Source: Argentina anserina
Taxonomy: Eukaryota; Streptophyta; Magnoliopsida; Rosales; Rosaceae
Reading direction: 5' to 3'
DNA length: 64,000 bases
Assembly (NCBI RefSeq): GCF_933775445.1
Contig: NC_065877.1
Location: forward strand, 18,228,001-18,292,000
The notes under the pieces were generated by a model. That model saw only the letters and a program-made list of their open reading frames with translations. It was not told where the DNA came from and did not search any database. The translations under genes and the position numbers were made by a program. This document shows, one piece after another, positions 58,901 to 64,000 of the stretch. The first letter of the stretch is position 1. Each line of letters opens with the position of its first letter.

Positions 58901-60722
58901 TCACCTGGGCAATGAACATCCTAGCCTATTGGGGATGTATCCATCTTTATTTGACCAAGTATAGTCGGCACCTTGGTATCCCATATTGACAAGGCCATTT
59001 CGACAACCCAAATCTTGCATGCCACCAAACTTGAAATGGCAAGAGCCACCAATTTTGTCAGCATAGGAAATCAACTCATTAAAATCACCAAGAATCAACC
59101 AAGGTAATCCAACAGAGTGGAAGATAGAATCAAGGTAGCTCCAAAGATTGCTTCTAGAGGTATTGCAAGGGCTAGCATAAACTTCAAAATCCAAGATAAA
59201 ACCACCCGCTTCCTTAATTTCAAAATCCGTAAAACCAAGGCCTAAAAGAAACTTCTTAACACCCTAGAACTGAATTTTAGGTTCACAAATAAGTAAAATG
59301 TCAACATTATTCATTCTAACAAGGTCTTGAACAGAAAACCTAAAATTATCACTACCAGATCCTCTAGCATTCCAAAAGAGTACGTGATCCACTAAACAAC
59401 AAAAAGAGAAGTAGGATAAAATCCTGATTAAGCATTAACCATATCATCCCAAACAGAAGAGGAGAGGTTATCATCAGTAGCAAACGCTTATTTTCATCAA
59501 TAATACTCAACAAAACAATCAGTAGCTTGTATAGAATCAGCCATCTCAAACCTCTCAACCAAAGGCTTGGGATGATAGTGACCAAAGACACTTGCAACTC
59601 CAATACCAATTACCCTAGATCCAATATTCTCAAACGAAAGCTTCTTGAGAAGAATGATGCTTCAAATTAGAAGAAAGAATGTTTGAACCTTCTTTCTGAG
59701 GGGAGATCACCAGTCTTCTTCTTATCTTGGAAACTCTTCCAAAGCTTCACAATGGTGGGGCTTTCAATATCAGGATTGTCATTTACTGTATCTTTAGGAG
59801 TGACCACCTCCTCAACATTTCCATCTTATAAAACAGAAAAACGAGAACCAGATTGATCATTCTTTTTACCATTAGTTCCATCTTTAGGTTTCATCTTGTT
59901 CCTATAATTCATTAACATCCACGGCCCCATGTCTTCCTTAATCACCTCATTCCGCATATTCGCCATTGAAACATCAGAAGACCCAGCATTACAACCATTC
60001 GTGTCCTCAGCCATATCATTAGAGCCAGGGTTAGGAGGGACTGGAGTAGAATAACTCATAGGCACAACAATGGAGGGGCACTTGTCTTTGGCATGACCAT
60101 AGCATCCACATTCAAAGCTAATCTTTAGGAGTGACCACCTCTCCTCAACATTTCCATCTTGCAAAACAGAAAAACGGGAACCAGATTGATCATTCTTTTT
60201 ACCATTAGTTCCATCTTTAGGCTTCAATTCCTATAATTCATTAACATCCACGGCCCCATGTCTTTCCTTAATCACCTCATTCCGCATATTCGCCATTGAA
60301 ACATCAGAAGACCTAGCATTACAACCATTCGTGTCCTCAGCCATATCATTAGAGCCAGGGTTAGGAGGCACTGGAGTAGAAGAACTCATAGGCATAACAA
60401 TGGAGGGGCACTTGTCTTTGGCATGACCATAGCATCCACATTCAAATGAAATCTTTAGGAGTGACCACCTCCTCAGCATTTCCATCTTGGAAAACAGAAA
60501 AAACGGGAACCACATTGATCATTCTTTTTACCACTAGTTCCATCTTTAGCCTTCTTCTTATTCGTAAAATTCATTAACATCCACGGCCCCATGTCTTCCT
60601 TAATCACCTCATTGCGCATATTTGCCATTGAAACATCAGAAGAGCCATCATTATAACCATTCGTGTCCTCAGCCATATCATTAGAGCCGGGTTAGGAGGG
60701 ACTAGAGTATAAGAACTCAGAG
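58901..60722 (-). mobile_element. LINE fragment: ORF1 zinc-knuckle repeats plus ORF2 endonuclease
   Basis: Minus-strand non-LTR retrotransposon piece. From right to left: ORF1 C-terminal segment in three tandem copies (60722-59790), ORF1 tail, then the start of the ORF2 endonuclease (LFWNARG near 59385, ICEPKI, LPWLILGDFNELIS near 59110-59070, YTWSNKDG). It ends at about 58901 next to a hAT target duplication, before the rest of the endonuclease and reverse transcriptase. Several stops and frameshifts. A different copy from the plus-strand LINE at 45.4 kb. Confidence 0.85.
59790..60722 (-). repeat. Three tandem ~330-bp units within LINE ORF1
   Basis: Units start (plus strand) at 59790, 60121 and 60451 with ATCTTTAGGAGTGACCACCT; the third is partial. 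Each encodes an acidic stretch (SNDMAEDTNG..SSDVSMANM), a GPWMLMN motif and, in two units, a knuckle-like FECGCYGHAKDKCP. Relative to the usual CX2CX4HX4C ORF1 knuckle the first Cys appears replaced by Ser. Confidence 0.93.
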
Positions 60723-61256
60723 GCTTTGGAGAGAGGCGCGTTCTTCAAAACCACTGACTGTTTGCTATGACAACCTTCAGGATTTAAAGCGAAGACATTA
60801 ACACACGGAATATCAAATCATACCATGAAATAAAAGCATAAATCGTAAAGTATATTGACCGAGGCTGCTACTGCAATCAAAGAGATGAGGTGTGCTGGAA
60901 GTGGCATGAACAATGGGGTAAGAACCTCCTGACTACAAAACCCAGAATACTTTTTAACAACAAAAGAATACAAACTCAGGAAAGACATTAACAAATGTCA
61001 ATGAACTGGAAGGACAACAACAGTAGAAGGTCCCCAACCTCTCACTCTCATCTTTCAGTATTGCTCAATCACTAATGGACTAATGACTAAGAGTGAAATG
61101 TTTCTTATTACAAAAAAGAAAACCTTGTTTCTGAGTTCTTTCCAGACCAACTGTTCCAACTTCCAAGCTTTAAAAAAAGTCCATTTTCTGGTGGGTTATC
61201 AAGGTAGCTTGCTCGTCAAAGAGTAATAACACATTATGTCAGAGTCTTTTTAGACT
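60723..61256. other. Intergenic, no gene recognised
   Basis: AT-rich sequence following the LINE fragment. No exon-like block or element end found. Confidence 0.45.
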
Positions 61257-62545
61257 AACTACTCGTACTTAGAAAAGGAAATAATCATAAAAATGGAATA
61301 TGAAAGCAAACCAACAAATAGTGCATTAATTAACGATTTCTCTACCTGCAAGAAGCAAGGATATATGAATTCCAATAAATGATGTCTCCTTGCAGCACCA
61401 AGTACAGCTGGAAATTATAAAGAATTAAATTCAGCCAAGACAAAGCCAAAAACACAATTCAAAACAAAGGACTTTCCACAATTTGAGAAGATATAAAGAG
61501 ACAATAAGATCAACCAAACCGAACAAAACTGCGGCTCACAATCACATAACTTACACTTCCGAACAGAAATCACCACTTCCCAACTGCAACCATCTCACGG
61601 ATTCAGGTCTCCTGAAATCTTCAAAAATATCACAAATTATTAATAGACTCAAATAATCGCAAGTAAATTAAAAACCAACAGAACCTCAACCTGCAAACAG
61701 GTACCATTCAAAATATGCAATAGAAACATAAAAAAAAGGAAAGCTTTAAATTAAGCACACTAATGATCCATTCAAACTGTACCTTCAAAAAGCAAGGCTA
61801 TATGGAATTCCATAGCTCACCTTACAGCTGCAAGTATAGCTGAAGCACAAATGATTTACGTTCAGCTAAAACACAACCGAAAAAAAATGTTCTGCTCAAA
61901 AGTAAGTTATTAACTACTCGTACTTAGAAAAGGAAATAATGATAAAAAATGGAATATGAAAGTAAAACAACAAATAGTGCATTAATTAAGGATTCAGACT
62001 ACCTCTAAGAAGCAAGGATATATGAAATCCAATAAATGATGTTTCCTTGCAGGACCAAGTACAGCTGGAAATTATGAAGAATTAAATTCAGCCAAGAAAA
62101 AGCCAAAAACACAATTCAAAACAAAAGACTTTCAACAATTTGAGAAGATATGACACCAGAAAGCAAGGAGAGAAATTGTGAGAGAATTTGATAAGGATTG
62201 TGTGTGCTCTGCAGCAACAAATCCGAACTGCTCCAAACTGCACAAACGGCTACAATATCTCAATAATAACACAAATTATTAAGAGACTCAAATAATCGCA
62301 AGTAAAATAAAAACCAACAGAACCTCAACCTGCAAACAGGTACCATTCAAAATATGCAATAGAAACTTCAAAAAGGAAAGGTACAAATTAAGCACATTAA
62401 TGACCCATTCAAACTGTACCTTCAAAAAGCAAGGCTATATGGAATCCCATAGCTCACCTTACAGCTGCATGTATAGCTGAAGCACAAACGATTTACATTC
62501 AGCCAAAACACAACCGAAAAAAATGTTCTGCTCAAAATTAGGAAG
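61257..62545. repeat. Direct duplication, period ~640-655 bp, with related sub-repeats
   Basis: TAACTACTCGTACTTAGAAAA at about 61257 recurs at about 61912, and the GCAAGGCTATATGGAAT block at about 61793 recurs at about 62426. Within each unit two sub-blocks (AGCAAGGATATATGAA.. and AGCAAGGCTATATGGAA..) are themselves related, so four diverged copies exist. No coding content found. Confidence 0.85.
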
Positions 62546-63356
62546 TCAAGCACATCAACCAATTCCCAAAAGCAACCAACAAAACGAATTCCAGGTACAC
62601 AACACGAACACCACTGGTCAAAATTAGAAATCCAAACCAACTTATTACAACAGAGCATAATCTAATCCCTCCGAAAGTAAGTTATTAACAGGTCTACATT
62701 AACAGCCCATGCGTAGGTAAAATAAACTGAACAGTGACCTCAAACACAAAATTTGACAATGTAAAACTGACCTCTATCCATGGAGGCACTCTCATATTGT
62801 TACAAACTGACCTCTATCCATAATAGTGGTTATATGTTGTCTGAAAATTTGAATTTTATGAACATAGGTTCATATATCAAGTAAGAACCCATTTCCACAC
62901 TGAATGAATATTGAAAATTTGAATAAGGTAAATAAAACTGAGGATCACAATTAAGTGAGTTCTAACTTTGGTCGACAGACATGTTTTCAGGTACACACTG
63001 AGAATATTCATGTTCTCAAGTCTATCTGTCCTAAGCAGACTAATAATATGATTTCAGTTACACAACTAGGACATTTATATTCTAAAGGTTACCTATGTGA
63101 CAAAAATTCAAAAATCTGGGATCCTAGTTTATCACCAGTAATTTAGCAAATGCTTTTCTAGCTTCTTCCATCTCCATATAGTACTGATTTCCATCAATAT
63201 ACGTACCATTCTTCCTATTAAAATAATATATTAGGACCAAGCTTTCATAACCTAAATATGTCACATCAGATCCTGTATCTATAGCAACAACAAACATGCA
63301 CATATGTATAAAGTCAAATTATATTCATACATAATTGAGTATTAGAGACTGAGATA
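62546..63356. other. Intergenic, no firm gene
   Basis: A plus-strand open segment ending at TAG near 63146 contains NNMISVTQLGHLYSKGY, faintly like the GAG-pre-integrase phrase of Copia elements, but no neighbouring Copia motif supports it. CTGACCTCTATCCAT is repeated at about 62769 and 62806. Confidence 0.4.
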
Positions 63357-63640
63357 TCAAGTGCAGTCGTATGTACCTCGGTGGCAACTCCGTTGACAAC
63401 CCTGACATGCAGGAATGTTCTTAACTGCTTGGTAGGTCTGGTTCACCATGTCTTCGATGTGAACCAAGCAGTTATTTTTCAACCTGATCATGTTGGTTGA
63501 CCAAGTCTGCATTGTTCCGCAATTCCTACGACTACTTGGCTGATCATCTTGACATTCATATCCCATCTTTCCTCAATTCCTACAACAATTTGGCCATCAT
63601 CTTCACATTCATTGGTGCCAGCATCCAACATATAACTATC
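63357..63640 (-). other. Exon-like region, protein family unknown
   Basis: Two overlapping minus-strand frames are open here. One reads NECEDDGQIVVGIEE and then NVKMISQVVVGIAEQ, showing a short internal duplication of about 50 bases (GAATGTGAAGATGAT / GAATGTCAAGATGAT). No start codon, splice pair or family could be fixed. Confidence 0.3.
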
Positions 63641-64000
63641 TGCATCAAATAGAAACTAAAATGGTCATCCTCCTCAATAGTAAAGAACAAAGAAAACATG
63701 CAATTATAATCCACTGGGGATAATGCTGCAGAATAATTGCTCAGTACCTGAATCCTTTAGAAAGACATACTGAATTATCTAACTCGGTTCTAGATGAAAT
63801 GGCCATCATCTTCACATTCATTGGTGCCAGCATCCAACATATACTATCTGCATCAAATAGAAACTAAAATGGTCATCCTCCTCAATAGTAAAGAACAAAG
63901 AAAACATGCAATTATAATCCACTGGGGAGAATGTTGCAGAATAATTGCTCAGTACCTGAATCCTTTAGAAAGACATACTGAATTATCTAAATCTTTTCTA
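63591..64000. repeat. Tandem duplication, period 209 bp, running off the window
   Basis: TGGCCATCATCTTCACATTC at 63591 recurs at 63800, and the second unit is almost identical to the window end. Very few differences imply a recent event. Confidence 0.92.

Noticed and set aside
62955..63146. Copia GAG-pre-integrase-like phrase MISVTQLGHLYSKGY
   Set aside because: Too short, and no Copia protease, integrase, LTR or primer site nearby.

Overview
The window is nuclear DNA of a flowering plant, almost certainly a eudicot. The evidence is intron-split genes with GT/AG junctions, a chloroplast-targeted ferredoxin-dependent glutamate synthase, plant-type chromovirus and tRNA-Asp-primed LTR elements, LINE fragments, and hAT- and MULE-type miniature elements. 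A rosaceous species is my guess from the general look of the repeats; it is not demonstrated. The only gene that looks intact is the 5' end of Fd-GOGAT (minus strand, positions 1-2852), which runs off the left edge. No tRNA, rRNA or CRISPR array was seen.

Layout. 1-2.9 kb: Fd-GOGAT exons 1-3. 4.3-10.2 kb: several rearranged copies of one large LTR family ('family A' here; ends TGATAG/..ATCA; tRNA-Asp primer binding site; no coding capacity seen), one piece head-to-head inverted. 10.3-14.8 kb and 26.5-28.4 kb: two copies of a ~1.9 kb segment holding a broken piece of an ATM-like kinase gene. Copy 1 was later invaded by a 2.6 kb solo LTR. 14.8-22.8 kb: a truncated minus-strand chromovirus with its 3' LTR (itself hit by a family A solo LTR with a GGAGG target duplication), polypurine tract and a pol frame broken only by three stop codons. 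23-26.5 kb: a minus-strand multi-exon gene of uncertain family, with a homopolymer frameshift and introns rich in a CAGTTAC-like heptamer.

28.4-44 kb is a field of small local duplications carrying exon debris on the minus strand: an unidentified exon, bZIP-like leucine-zipper scraps, a pair of unidentified exons, and ten exons of the meiotic MutS homologue MSH5. The MSH5 exons are in permuted order: the 3' half (Walker B to stop codon) lies upstream, in transcription sense, of the 5'/middle half. 45.4-46.6 kb: a plus-strand LINE endonuclease fragment. 46.7-47.5 kb: MULE-type miniature element. 47.5-49.7 kb: family A solo LTR with a perfect ACTAT target duplication. 49.9-50.6 kb: hAT-type miniature element with a perfect 8-bp target duplication. 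53-57 kb: a decayed LTR-like unit with a second element inside. 57.9-58.1 kb: a third ATM fragment, on the plus strand. 58.3-58.9 kb: a second hAT-type element. 58.9-60.7 kb: a minus-strand LINE fragment whose ORF1 zinc-knuckle segment is tandemly triplicated. 61-64 kb: more local tandem duplications and no firm gene.

I see no new functional system working across these genes. The window is better read as a record of duplication, transposition and decay, in which debris of two DNA-repair/meiosis genes (ATM and MSH5) recurs. Family assignments rest on motifs and recalled family sequence, not on a database search.
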